This document shows positions 8,890 through 16,467 of a stretch of DNA of 34,138 bases, in pieces. The notes beneath the pieces were generated by a model. The model was given only the letters and a program-made list of their open reading frames with translations, was not told the DNA's origin and did not search any database. Origin of the DNA: CAMQVM01 sp044433365 (GTDB lineage: Bacteria; Bacteroidota; Bacteroidia; Bacteroidales; Rikenellaceae); assembly GCA_044433365.1 (NCBI GenBank), contig JAWXTR010000016.1:1-34138 (forward strand), written 5' to 3'. The stretch's first letter is position 1, and each line of letters opens with the position of its first letter. A program made the translations under genes and the position numbers.

Positions 8890-8975
8890 AACCTCTAAAT
8901 CACCTCCATTTTTGTACTTTTGTGCAAAAATGGAGGTGATTTAGAGGTTTTGTATGAGTGTAACTATATGTAAAT
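8888..8975. terminator. Family D hairpin, bidirectional terminator
   Basis: A 30-bp stem (8888-8917 with 8922-8951) with one G-U pair and a TTTT loop begins inside the GH2 stop codon. It ends 28 bp before the convergent FMN-binding gene. Short T-runs flank it on both strands. The stem core and the tail TGTAACTATATGTAAA match the element at 231-307. The position suggests it ends transcripts from both sides. Confidence 0.75.
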
Positions 8976-8978
8976 TAT

Positions 8979-10067
8979 CTATTTAGTTTTCTGCATAATG
9001 GTGAGAAGTGCACCAGTAAGACAGATAAATCGACAATACGGACGGTTTACAAATAGCGAAAGAACCAGAAATATTGCAGCCATAACAAGTACTATAGTCG
9101 AAGCTGAGCCGAGCAGGAATGCCGAAAATATCTCATAGTTCATAAGGTTGAAACCTACGCCAAGCCACATAAAAAATAGCAGTGCAAGGAGTATGTAGTA
9201 CCTTAGATTTGTAAGAAATTTAGCAATTTGCGGCTCTATTTTTATCTTTTTCAAAGGAGTTTTATTTAGTAATATTTGAGCTGAACCCATAGGACAATGT
9301 ATATGACAATACGACCCTTTTCGCCCAAATAGAGGAACAACTATCACAACTAACAGCAGTAATACCGAAAGTAGTGCTAGCGAAAGGTTTAGACCATTCG
9401 ACATCCATGAAACAAACTGTGTAAGAGATAGAAAACTACCGCACCAGAATCCCAAAACCGCTATATTTAAAATAAGTTGCACAATCTCAAATATTTTGTT
9501 TTTAGGTTTGATAAATGTAATAGCAACTCCTGTTAAAATCACAATTATCCCTATAATGGTTTTTAAATCTAAATCTTTAAAAGGGTTATTTGCAGCTAAA
9601 TCTGCATCTGAGGCATAAACAGCAGAGAGTTTAACATTTTGTGCTAAGGCATACGATGAGTAGGTTGCGCCCGAAACCATATCCACACTTTTTTCAGTAG
9701 CCTCTTCGACAGTTAGACCATTCCAATTTTTTAGAAATCCAGCTCTTACTACCATATTCATAAAACTTGGAGTTTCGTTATTATCGAGGGGTTCAACTTT
9801 CTGAATTATCCCCTCTTTAATATATATTTCAACAGGTGTTGTACCTCCAAAACTAATTACATCTCTGCCCAAAGAGGTAGAGTTTATCACCATTGTTCCA
9901 TCTGAAAGAGTGGTTTGAACCGCCTGCTCAGGTAGTTGGCTTATTTGACTTTTTTGAGGAGTTTCGTTAACCGAATTTCCAAAAATTCGTCCATCTTTAC
10001 CGATTGCAATTGCTCCAAAGAGCATGGCGACGATTATGATGTTTACGATATATTTAATTTGACTCAT
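8979..10067 (-). CDS. Flavinylated FMN-binding and 4Fe-4S membrane protein
   Basis: This 362-aa protein has an N-terminal membrane anchor (about 5-22). A periplasmic FMN-binding domain (about 50-150) has the flavinylation motif DMVSGAT, where Thr135 is the expected covalent FMN site. Several transmembrane helices follow (about 168-187, 195-215, 225-247, 290-310, 317-340). Two cysteine pairs resemble NosR/NapH-type Fe-S motifs, YCHIHCP (Cys254, Cys258) and YCRFICL (Cys345, Cys349), the second lacking the usual Pro. This layout fits electron transfer across the membrane to an extracytoplasmic flavoprotein. The gene lies 7 bp downstream of the exported nitroreductase gene, a likely partner. A flavin transferase (ApbE) is required but is not in the window. 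Confidence 0.84.
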   Translation of the reverse strand: MSQIKYIVNIIIVAMLFGAIAIGKDGRIFGNSVNETPQKSQISQLPEQAVQTTLSDGTMVINSTSLGRDVISFGGTTPVEIYIKEGIIQKVEPLDNNETPSFMNMVVRAGFLKNWNGLTVEEATEKSVDMVSGATYSSYALAQNVKLSAVYASDADLAANNPFKDLDLKTIIGIIVILTGVAITFIKPKNKIFEIVQLILNIAVLGFWCGSFLSLTQFVSWMSNGLNLSLALLSVLLLLVVIVVPLFGRKGSYCHIHCPMGSAQILLNKTPLKKIKIEPQIAKFLTNLRYYILLALLFFMWLGVGFNLMNYEIFSAFLLGSASTIVLVMAAIFLVLSLFVNRPYCRFICLTGALLTIMQKTK

Positions 10068-10074
10068 GATATGG

Positions 10075-10731
10075 CTAGTATTTATTATAATGCACCTTTG
10101 CTGGATCCCATTTGTCTTTTACTGTAGGCTCGCCCGATGGGTAACCTATCACAATAATACTAAGGGCGTAAAGATTGTCGGGAAGCGATAGAATTTCTCG
10201 CATTTTTGCAACTCTATCGTTTTTGTCGTTAGGATATGCACCACACCAAACAGCACCTAAACCCATTGCATGAGCTGCTAAAAGAATATTTTCGGTTGCT
10301 GCTGAACAGTCCTGTACCCAATACTCTGAAAGTGGAGCTGCAAAACTTTTCGAAGGGTCGCCACACACCACAATTGCTAATTTTGCCTTTGCTGCCATGT
10401 GTGCACCAGGAATAACAGGTGGAAATTTGTCTAAAATCTCTCTTTCGGTCACTACCACAAATTCCCAAGGTTGACGATTGCCAGCAGTTGGAGCTGCCAT
10501 ACCTGCTTTTAAGATAGTCTCTATTTTTGATTTTTCAACCTCTTGTTCGGTATAGGCTCTAACGCTGCTACGACTCATTATCGACTCTAAAATAATCTGC
10601 TCTTTGTCTACTGGCGAAGCCTCGACAGATTGATTAGCATCTATTTTACTGCTTAGTTTTGAAACTGTAATAGAGAGTGCTACTAATGCAACTGCTAAAA
10701 GTAGCGTTAAAAATTGCCAACTGTTTTTCAT
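10075..10731 (-). CDS. Membrane-anchored nitroreductase-family flavoprotein
   Basis: The 218-aa protein has an N-terminal hydrophobic segment (about 5-24), an uncleaved anchor or signal peptide. It is followed by a nitroreductase fold with the FMN-binding SRSSVRAYTEQEV (54-66), the MAAPTAGNRQPWEF segment, AATENILLAAHAMGLGAVWCGAYP and a C-terminal VIGYPSGEP. Members use FMN to reduce quinones, nitro compounds or other electron acceptors. An exported form is unusual, since most are cytosolic and use NAD(P)H. It is directly followed by the flavinylated Fe-S membrane protein, which could supply electrons from the inside. The promoter is at 10971-11001, upstream of the palindromic element A1. The physiological acceptor is unknown. 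Confidence 0.86.
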   Translation of the reverse strand: MKNSWQFLTLLLAVALVALSITVSKLSSKIDANQSVEASPVDKEQIILESIMSRSSVRAYTEQEVEKSKIETILKAGMAAPTAGNRQPWEFVVVTEREILDKFPPVIPGAHMAAKAKLAIVVCGDPSKSFAAPLSEYWVQDCSAATENILLAAHAMGLGAVWCGAYPNDKNDRVAKMREILSLPDNLYALSIIVIGYPSGEPTVKDKWDPAKVHYNKY

Positions 10732-10762
10732 TTTATAAATTTTATTAATTGATAATTATATA

Positions 10763-10963
10763 TAAGTAGTGTAAAACAATTATTGCCATATTTTTAACAG
10801 CACTCTTGGAGCGATATTTTTCACTATTAAATCTCAATATAGAACCACTATATTTTCGATTCAATAGCAAAAAATCTCATCTCCAATAGCACTATTAAAA
10901 ATACACCAATAATTATTTTACCTACTTATTAAAAACACACCAATAATTATTTTACACTACTTA
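10763..10963. repeat. Family A palindromic element A1 plus partial end
   Basis: The full 166-bp copy (10763-10928) runs from TAAGTAGTGTAAAACAATTA to a CCTACTTA end. It is followed by a second 35-bp right end (10929-10963, ending ACACTACTTA). The element is nearly its own reverse complement along its whole length. It sits in the leader of the nitroreductase operon, between the promoter at 10971 and the start codon. Other copies are at 28178, 30467, 31847 and 33586. Confidence 0.9.
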
Positions 10964-10970
10964 GTTTTTA

Positions 10971-11001
10971 CAAATATAGTTGATTTTACTATTTTAAACA
11001 A
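10971..11001 (-). promoter_or_regulatory. Promoter for the nitroreductase operon
   Basis: On the minus strand, TTG (10999-11001), then 20 bp, then TATATTTG (10971-10978). The transcript would run through element A1 before reaching the start codon at 10731, giving a leader of about 230 nt with a long hairpin. Confidence 0.68.
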
Positions 11002-11004
11002 TTT

Positions 11005-11012
11005 TATATTTG
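11005..11012 (+). promoter_or_regulatory. Possible orphan promoter -7 element
   Basis: TATATTTG, followed by CGG as is common in this group, has TTG at 10980-10982, 22 bp upstream. It points rightward into a gene-free stretch (11013-11390) and overlaps the divergent nitroreductase promoter. It may be a relic or drive a short RNA. I recognise no product. Confidence 0.4.
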
Positions 11013-11068
11013 CGGATATTACGTTATCCAATAACTGTACAACAATTTCTGGGATTTTTGCAATAAAG

Positions 11069-11234
11069 TGGCTCATTCTCAAAATCTGTTGTTATGAATT
11101 AAAATTTGATTTGGCTTGGCAAATTCAATTTTGTTTGTCTCGTAAGCTCATTTTGCTTTGCAAAATTCGATTTTAGACGTAGCAGGGCTACGTCTCTACT
11201 GCTGCGTGCGGAAACAGTTTTTGTGAATGAGCCA
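11069..11234. repeat. Family C element with inverted ends
   Basis: The 166-bp segment is bounded by TGGCTCATTCTCAAAATCTG and its imperfect complement CAGTTTTTGTGAATGAGCCA. It contains the GACGTAGCAGGGCTACGTC palindrome at 11176-11194. The same left end occurs at about 33945. Length and palindromic design match families A and B. Confidence 0.75.
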
Positions 11235-11260
11235 ATAAAGCGAGAATTTAGGTGTAAATG

Positions 11261-11300
11261 AAAAATAGAGGTTAAAGAACAAACAGTCCTTTAACCTCTA
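11261..11300 (-). terminator. Terminator of the M3 peptidase gene
   Basis: A perfect 12-bp stem (TAGAGGTTAAAG at 11266-11277 with 11289-11300) is followed on the minus strand by TTTTTCATTT. It lies about 90 bp beyond the peptidase stop codon. Confidence 0.7.
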
Positions 11301-11317
11301 ATCCTTTTACTTGGTTG

Positions 11318-11380
11318 GAGACGTTGTACACAACGCCTCTACGTTCGTTTGTGCGATTACAGATGTTGTACGCAACGTCT
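11318..11380. repeat. Two ACGTTGTACAACG-type palindromes
   Basis: GAGACGTTGTACACAACGCCTC (11318-11339) is nearly palindromic, and AGATGTTGTACGCAACGTCT (11361-11380) repeats it 42 bp on. They resemble short REP-type palindromes and lie just after the M3 peptidase stop codon, between it and its terminator. Confidence 0.6.
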
Positions 11381-11390
11381 CTACTAATTT

Positions 11391-13502
11391 CTAGTTTAAT
11401 CCTCTATCGTTAAGAAGCCATTTAACGTCTGGTTCGCTGCCACGGAAGTTGTTGTAAAGAACCATAGCCTCCTCAGAACCTGCTTTTTCAAGAATCTCTT
11501 CACGATATTTTTTTGCAATCTCTGGATTGAAAATATCGCCGCTCTCTTTAAATGCAGCATAAGCGTCAGAGTCAAGCACTGCAGCCCAAATATATGAGTA
11601 GTAACCAGCAGTGTAACCACCACCCATTGTGTGGCTAAAGTATGTAGAACGGTAACGTGGAGGAATTTCTGTAAGAAGTTTACGTTTGTCGTTAAGCATT
11701 TTTGTTTCAAACTCAGCAACGTTGAAATTAGCATCAACCGATGTTAAAGTGTGGTAATCCATATCTAGGAAAGATGCTGCAAGATATTCACCAGTTGCAA
11801 AACCTTGACCATATTTACCCGATTCGATGATTTTTTTAACTAAAGCATCTGGAATAACTTCTCCTGTTTTGTAATGTTTTGCATACACTTTAAGAACCTC
11901 TGGTTCAAATACCCAGTGCTCCATAATTTGAGATGGAAGCTCAACGAAATCACGAGGATAACCACCAGTACCATAGTAGTTTACTTGGCGAAGTAGGCTA
12001 GCTAGAGCGTGACCAAATTCGTGGAAATATGTAGAAGCCTCATCAGCAGTAAGTAGCGATGGTTTGTCGCCAATAGGAGCTGTAAAGTTGCAAGTAATCG
12101 TTACAAGTGGTGCGATACGTTTTCCGTTTTCGTCAACACCTTGCGAGCGATAACCGCTACACCAAGCACCGCCATTTTTAAGTCCTGGACGAGCATAAGT
12201 GTCGTCGAATAGTACGCCTAAATGCGAACCATCTGCATCTTTTACCTCAAATACCTCTTGCTCTGCAACAAGTGTTGGAACGTCGTTAAGTTTTGTAAAT
12301 GTGATGCCAAATAACTTAGTTGCAACATAAAACATACCCATACGTACATTTTCACGTTGGAAATATGGCATAACCTCTTCGTCGCTAAGGTCGAATTTGT
12401 CGGCTTTTGCTTTTGCAGCGTAGTAACGCCAATCGGAAGCACCAACTTTTGTTTGACCCTCAGCTTTAGCCATTTTTTTGATGTCATTAAGCTCAGTAGC
12501 GGCAACTTTCATTGTAGGAGCCCAAAGTTGGTCAAGTAGGGCATAAACATTTTCAGCTGTTTTAGCACATCTATCTTTTAGAATATAGTCAGCAGCTGTA
12601 GCGTGACCCATTAACTTAGCACGCTCAAGACGTAGAGTGATAAGTTGCTTGATTACCTCTTTATTGTCGTTTTCATTATCATAGTTTGCACGATTTAGGT
12701 AGCCATTAAGCATTTTTTCTCTTAAAGCTGCATTTTCGCTATATTGAAGAAATGGCATAATCGATGGATTATCAAGACCAAACAGCCAATTTCCCTCTTG
12801 TCCAGCAGCTGTTGCACGGTCGGCAGCCATAGTTTTGAAATCTTCTGTTAGACCAGCTAGATCAGCCTTGTTGTTTACAAACATTTTAAAATCTGCTGTT
12901 TCAGAAAGTAGATTTTGACCAAATGCAAGCTGTAGGGCACTGATTTTAGTGTTAAGCTCACGAAGTTTTTGTTGGTCGGCAGGCGAAAGGTTTGCTCCAC
13001 CATTAGCAAAACCATCAAACATCTCAGTAAGAAGTTTTGTCTGCTCTGTATTTAAATTTAGCGACTCACGTTTGTCGTAAACCGATTTAATACGCTTGAA
13101 AAGCTCTGGATTTAGACGAATATCGTCGTAGTGTGCCGATGAAATTGGCGAAAGCTCTTTTGCAATTGAACGAAGCTCTTCGCTACTAAGACCTGAGTTC
13201 ATAGCACTAAAAACTGAACCCACTTTAGAAAGCAGACGACCCGATTTGTCGTAAGCTGCAATTGTGTTTTCAAAAGTTGGCTCTGCGCTATTTTCTACTA
13301 TAGCTTTAATCTCTGCTGCATGTGCTGCAAATGCCTCTTTGTAGGCTGGCATAAAGTGCGAAGCGTTGATTGTAGAGAATGGAGGAATAGCAAACGGAGT
13401 TGTCCACTCCTCTAAAAGCGGATTGCTAGCACTTTGTTCTGGTGCCGAACAACCAACCATTAAAGATGCTGCAATAATGGTCGAAAAGATAGTTTTTTTC
13501 AT
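11391..13502 (-). CDS. dcp: M3-family metallopeptidase lipoprotein, Dcp-like
   Basis: This is a zinc peptidase of 703 aa, probably a peptidyl-dipeptidase that trims short peptides in the periplasm. It has a lipoprotein signal peptide with the lipobox SLMVGC (Cys18). The M3 zinc motif HEFGH is at 494-498, and the third ligand is Glu521 in DFVELPSQ. The C-terminal HTMGGGYTAGYYSYIWA segment carries the conserved substrate-binding His and Tyr residues. Length and domain order match Dcp/oligopeptidase A relatives. It stands alone, with a terminator at 11261-11300 and a TATCTTTG element at 13607-13614. Dcp and OpdA-type activities cannot be told apart from sequence alone, so the gene symbol is provisional. 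Confidence 0.92.
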   Translation of the reverse strand: MKKTIFSTIIAASLMVGCSAPEQSASNPLLEEWTTPFAIPPFSTINASHFMPAYKEAFAAHAAEIKAIVENSAEPTFENTIAAYDKSGRLLSKVGSVFSAMNSGLSSEELRSIAKELSPISSAHYDDIRLNPELFKRIKSVYDKRESLNLNTEQTKLLTEMFDGFANGGANLSPADQQKLRELNTKISALQLAFGQNLLSETADFKMFVNNKADLAGLTEDFKTMAADRATAAGQEGNWLFGLDNPSIMPFLQYSENAALREKMLNGYLNRANYDNENDNKEVIKQLITLRLERAKLMGHATAADYILKDRCAKTAENVYALLDQLWAPTMKVAATELNDIKKMAKAEGQTKVGASDWRYYAAKAKADKFDLSDEEVMPYFQRENVRMGMFYVATKLFGITFTKLNDVPTLVAEQEVFEVKDADGSHLGVLFDDTYARPGLKNGGAWCSGYRSQGVDENGKRIAPLVTITCNFTAPIGDKPSLLTADEASTYFHEFGHALASLLRQVNYYGTGGYPRDFVELPSQIMEHWVFEPEVLKVYAKHYKTGEVIPDALVKKIIESGKYGQGFATGEYLAASFLDMDYHTLTSVDANFNVAEFETKMLNDKRKLLTEIPPRYRSTYFSHTMGGGYTAGYYSYIWAAVLDSDAYAAFKESGDIFNPEIAKKYREEILEKAGSEEAMVLYNNFRGSEPDVKWLLNDRGLN

Positions 13503-13535
13503 AGTTTTATTTGAATTTCATTTGTGTTTACTTTA

Positions 13536-13585
13536 TTAGGGAATTTCTAAAATCTCTCAAAATCCAGAATTTAGAACTCCCCTTT
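13536..13585. repeat. Family B short derivative B3
   Basis: This is about 50 bp, from TTAGGGAATTTCTAAA to TTTAGAACTCCCC. It consists of the two ends of a family B element joined with the middle missing. It lies in the 5' leader of the M3 peptidase gene. Full-length relatives are at 15313 and 32534. Confidence 0.75.
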
Positions 13586-13606
13586 CGTTCTTGAAGGTTT
13601 CAGACA

Positions 13607-13614
13607 CAAAGATA
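13607..13614 (-). promoter_or_regulatory. Promoter -7 element for the M3 peptidase gene
   Basis: CAAAGATA reads TATCTTTG toward the gene, about 105 bp from its start codon. No clear -33 TTG was seen. Confidence 0.5.
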
Positions 13615-13672
13615 AAAATTTTATATGTAGTTTTATAATATCTAAGCTCTATTTTTATTTATATAATTAATG

Positions 13673-13700
13673 GTTAATATTCATTTTAATGAATATTAAC
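13673..13700. other. Perfect 12-bp hairpin in the divergent region
   Basis: GTTAATATTCAT (13673-13684) pairs with ATGAATATTAAC (13689-13700) around a TTTA loop. There is no T-run on the plus side. It could be an operator or a remnant between the divergent peptidase and DapL-like genes. The rest of 13503-14077 holds B3, B4 and promoter elements and no gene. Confidence 0.45.
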
Positions 13701-13966
13701 TGAAAAAATTAAATTTTCTTTTAGTAGGCGTGTTTTTGTGTAAAATTTATTCTTAAAATGGCTAAAATTAAAAATCTAATATTTTAAAAATTTTAAATAA
13801 ACTTTGTTAAAATTACAAATATATTATGTAGATGCTATTATTTACCTTTGTGATGTGAGAAATGGGTTTATTTTCAAAGTCTGTAAGAATTTATAGAGTA
13901 TATGAAAACTAATTTAGGTAAAGAGTGTTTGTAAAAGATGTTTTGAATTTTTGGAACCTATCTTTT

Positions 13967-14018
13967 TAAAGGAACTTCTGAAATTTCTCAAAATATAGAA
14001 TTTAGAACACTCCTTTAA
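13967..14018. repeat. Family B short derivative B4
   Basis: TAAAGGAACTTCTGAAAT...TTTAGAACACTCCTTTAA spans 52 bp and is built like B3, from the two family B ends without the middle. It lies just upstream of the DapL-like gene promoter. Confidence 0.7.
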
Positions 14019-14048
14019 TAAATATTTAGAAAATTTATTAAATTTATT

Positions 14049-14056
14049 TATCTTTG
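14049..14056 (+). promoter_or_regulatory. Promoter -7 element for the DapL-like gene
   Basis: TATCTTTG followed by CGG lies 21 bp before the start codon at 14078. The expected -33 TTG is not obvious, perhaps replaced by the B4 repeat. Confidence 0.55.
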
Positions 14057-14077
14057 CGGTGAGATATACCGAAAAAT

Positions 14078-15310
14078 ATGATACTAATAAATTCGCAATT
14101 TTTAAAGGTTGCAAACGACACTGTACAAGAGCAGATAGACAAACGTGTAAATATTTTTAATGCGATTCACCCTGCATCGAAGCTGATTAAGCTAGATAGA
14201 GGGGATGTAGTGCGGCCGCTAGCACCATGTGTTGTTAAGGCAATGAGTGAAGCGGTGTTAGAGATGGGAAATGAGGCGACTTTTCAAGGAAGAGGGCCCT
14301 CTGGGGGATATCAATTTTTGATTGATGCAATTATTAAAAATGAGTACAAACCTAAAAAAATAAAAGTTTCGGAAGACGAAATATTTATTAATAACGGAAG
14401 TAAAGAGGATTTATCGGGTATTGGAGATATACTTTGTCGAGATAATCGTATAGCGGTGGTCGACCCAGTGTTTCAAACTTTTATAGAATCGAATGTTATC
14501 GGAAATCGTGCTGGAGATATGTCGGAAGATGGGCGTTGGAGTCATATAATCTATTTAGATTGTACTAAAGAGACAGATTTTATGCCAATTTTCCCTGAAA
14601 CACGTCCAGATGTGGTATATTTGGGTTATCCAAACGACCCAACGGGGTGTGTTATGAATAGGGAAACATTGGAAAAATGGGTTAAATATGCGCAAAAAAA
14701 TGAGATTTTAATCCTTTTTGATGCCACTTATGAGTCGTTTGTTACAAGTAAAGATGTGCCACACTCTATTTATGAAATTAAAGGTGCACGAAAAGTGGCT
14801 ATAGAGTTTCGTAGTTTTTCGAAAAATGCAGGATTTACAGGTATCCATTGTGGATACACAATAATACCTAAAGAGCTTACGGGTTACTCTATCTCAAACG
14901 ATAGTAAGGCATCGTTAAATGCTCTTTGGAGACAGCGACAAGAGATAAAAAACTATACACCGGGCTACATAATACAACGTGGTGTTGAGTCGTTATTTAC
15001 TAAAGAGGGTAGAGACTATATCCATGAAAATATGGAATATTATATGCAAAATGCAGCACTTTTACGCTCGGCTTTAGCTTCAACTCGACTAAAATTCTGG
15101 GGAGGTGTATATTCTCCTTATATTTGGGTTGAGTCGCCGTTTGAAAGCTCGTGGAAACTGTTTGATAAGCTACTTAATGAGTGTCAAATTGTTTGTTCAC
15201 CAGGAGAAAGATTTGGAGCATTGGGAACAGGTTATGTAAGGCTTAGTGCTTTTGCTAACCAAACTAAAGTTACTATGGCAGCTACACGTATTGCTGACCT
15301 TGACATTTAA
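14078..15310 (+). CDS. Divergent DapL paralogue, fold-type I aminotransferase-like
   Basis: The 410-aa protein aligns with the canonical DapL at 16468-17700 position for position through at least residue 260, and the two have the same length. It keeps Asp215, Tyr218, the Schiff-base Lys249 (FRSFSKNAG) and the C-terminal Arg in GYVRLSAF. It changes residues expected to hold the cofactor or substrate: Arg70 to Gln, Glu75 to Ser (GPSGGY for APECGY), Tyr132 to Phe, Asn187 to Asp (PNDPTG) and Arg257 to His. It may therefore be an aminotransferase with a changed substrate or a low-activity duplicate. It lies upstream of dapF in the same direction, with family B element B1 between. It is not a pseudogene by reading frame. 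Confidence 0.85.
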   Translation: MILINSQFLKVANDTVQEQIDKRVNIFNAIHPASKLIKLDRGDVVRPLAPCVVKAMSEAVLEMGNEATFQGRGPSGGYQFLIDAIIKNEYKPKKIKVSEDEIFINNGSKEDLSGIGDILCRDNRIAVVDPVFQTFIESNVIGNRAGDMSEDGRWSHIIYLDCTKETDFMPIFPETRPDVVYLGYPNDPTGCVMNRETLEKWVKYAQKNEILILFDATYESFVTSKDVPHSIYEIKGARKVAIEFRSFSKNAGFTGIHCGYTIIPKELTGYSISNDSKASLNALWRQRQEIKNYTPGYIIQRGVESLFTKEGRDYIHENMEYYMQNAALLRSALASTRLKFWGGVYSPYIWVESPFESSWKLFDKLLNECQIVCSPGERFGALGTGYVRLSAFANQTKVTMAATRIADLDI

Positions 15311-15312
15311 TT

Positions 15313-15481
15313 TTAGGGAACTTCTAAAATCTGACTTTCGGAGCTTTTTCGTTTTAAGGCTTCATATTTGAATTTTGCAAATAAGGGCGGTAGAGCCACT
15401 ACAGCCCTTATTTGCAAAATCCAAATCTAAAGCCTTAAAACAAAAAATCTCTCAAAATCCAGAATTTAGAACTCCCCTTAA
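15313..15481. repeat. Family B palindromic element B1, likely terminator
   Basis: This 168-bp imperfect palindrome runs from TTAGGGAACTTCTAAA to TTTAGAACTCCCCTTAA. It has nested arms TTTTAAGGCTT/AAGCCTTAAAA and GAATTTTGCAAATAAGGGC/GCCCTTATTTGCAAAATCC. It begins 3 bp after the DapL-like stop codon and probably ends that transcript. A second full copy is at 32534-32702. Confidence 0.85.
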
Positions 15482-15483
15482 TG

Positions 15484-15515
15484 CTTAATTCATAATGCAT
15501 AATTCATAATGCTTA
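15484..15515. repeat. 14-bp repeat array upstream of dapF
   Basis: Units of AATTCATAATGCAT or AATTCATAATGCTT follow directly on B1. They are the same repeat unit as in the array between pyk and aroQ. No clear dapF promoter is visible between this array and the start at 15570. Confidence 0.75.
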
Positions 15516-15569
15516 ATGTATAATTATCAATTTCTAAGTTAATAATAATAATAATAATATATATCTAAG

Positions 15570-16400
15570 ATGAAAAATTTAAAGTTTCACAAGATGCACG
15601 GAGCAGGAAACGATTACGTCTACGTAAACAACTTAGATGGTGCAATCGTAAATCCTGAAGAATTATCTATAAAAGTTAGTGATCGCCATTTTGGTATTGG
15701 CTCAGATGGTTTAGTACTAATTATGCAATCTGAAGTGGCGGATTTTCGCATGCGAATGTTTAATGCCGATGGTTCAGAGGCTGGAATGTGTGGTAATGCC
15801 TCTCGTTGTGTTGGTAAATATCTTTACGATCTTGGACTTACAGATAAAGAGGTGATTGACCTTGAGACAAAATCGGGTGTCAAAATTCTTCACCTAACTG
15901 TAGAAGAGGGTAAGGTTGTAAGCGTTAGCGTAGATATGAATCCTCCTGGGTTAGAGCCAAAAGATTTGCCTGTAGTTGCAGACGATACTAAAGCGGTAGA
16001 TATTGAGGTTGAAGGTTGTAAATTTACATTTACTTGCGTTTCAATGGGTAATCCACATGCAGTGACTTTTATCGACGAAGATGTAGATAGCTTTGATGTT
16101 GAGCGTTATGGTAAAGCGGTTGAAAATCATCCACTTTTCCCAGAGCGTACAAATGTAGAGTTTGCACAAGTGATTTCTGACAAAGTAATCCGCATGAGAG
16201 TGTGGGAGAGAGGCTCGGGCGAAACTTTAGCTTGCGGTACTGGTGCATGTGCCACTGTTGTTGCTGCAACTATCAATAACAAAATCGAGGGCGAGGCGGT
16301 AGTTTCACTTCTTGGCGGCGAAGTATCGGTTAAATGGGACGATACGGTTATCCTTACTGGGGGTGCTGAGTTTGTTTTTGAGGGGGAATACTACCTTTAA
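15570..16400 (+). CDS. dapF: Diaminopimelate epimerase
   Basis: This cytosolic enzyme converts LL-diaminopimelate to the meso form for lysine and peptidoglycan. At 276 aa it has the standard two-lobed layout: KMHGAGNDY (8-16), the first catalytic cysteine Cys74 in MCGNASRC, GNPHAV (160-165), ERGSGETLACGTGACA with the second cysteine Cys222, and a C-terminal VSLLGGEVSVKW. It acts directly after DapL, whose gene follows 67 bp downstream, so the pair covers the last steps from tetrahydrodipicolinate to meso-DAP. The stop codon TAA forms the first bases of the short tandem array after it. Confidence 0.96.
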   Translation: MKNLKFHKMHGAGNDYVYVNNLDGAIVNPEELSIKVSDRHFGIGSDGLVLIMQSEVADFRMRMFNADGSEAGMCGNASRCVGKYLYDLGLTDKEVIDLETKSGVKILHLTVEEGKVVSVSVDMNPPGLEPKDLPVVADDTKAVDIEVEGCKFTFTCVSMGNPHAVTFIDEDVDSFDVERYGKAVENHPLFPERTNVEFAQVISDKVIRMRVWERGSGETLACGTGACATVVAATINNKIEGEAVVSLLGGEVSVKWDDTVILTGGAEFVFEGEYYL

Positions 16401-16430
16401 TTCGTAATTCATAATTCATAATTCATAATT
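16398..16430. repeat. 7-bp tandem array after dapF
   Basis: TAATTCG followed by three TAATTCA units overlaps the dapF stop codon. The unit is half of the 14-bp unit at 3471 and 15484. Confidence 0.7.
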
Positions 16431-16467
16431 ACTAGCGAATATTTTAAAAATATATATAATACGAAAA

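Noticed and set aside
11396..11737. Second frame inside the M3 peptidase gene
   Set aside because: It overlaps the peptidase in another frame, and the peptidase motifs are intact.
15313..15569. Lysine riboswitch before dapF
   Set aside because: The region is fully explained by the family B palindrome and the 14-bp array, and no riboswitch core was recognisable.
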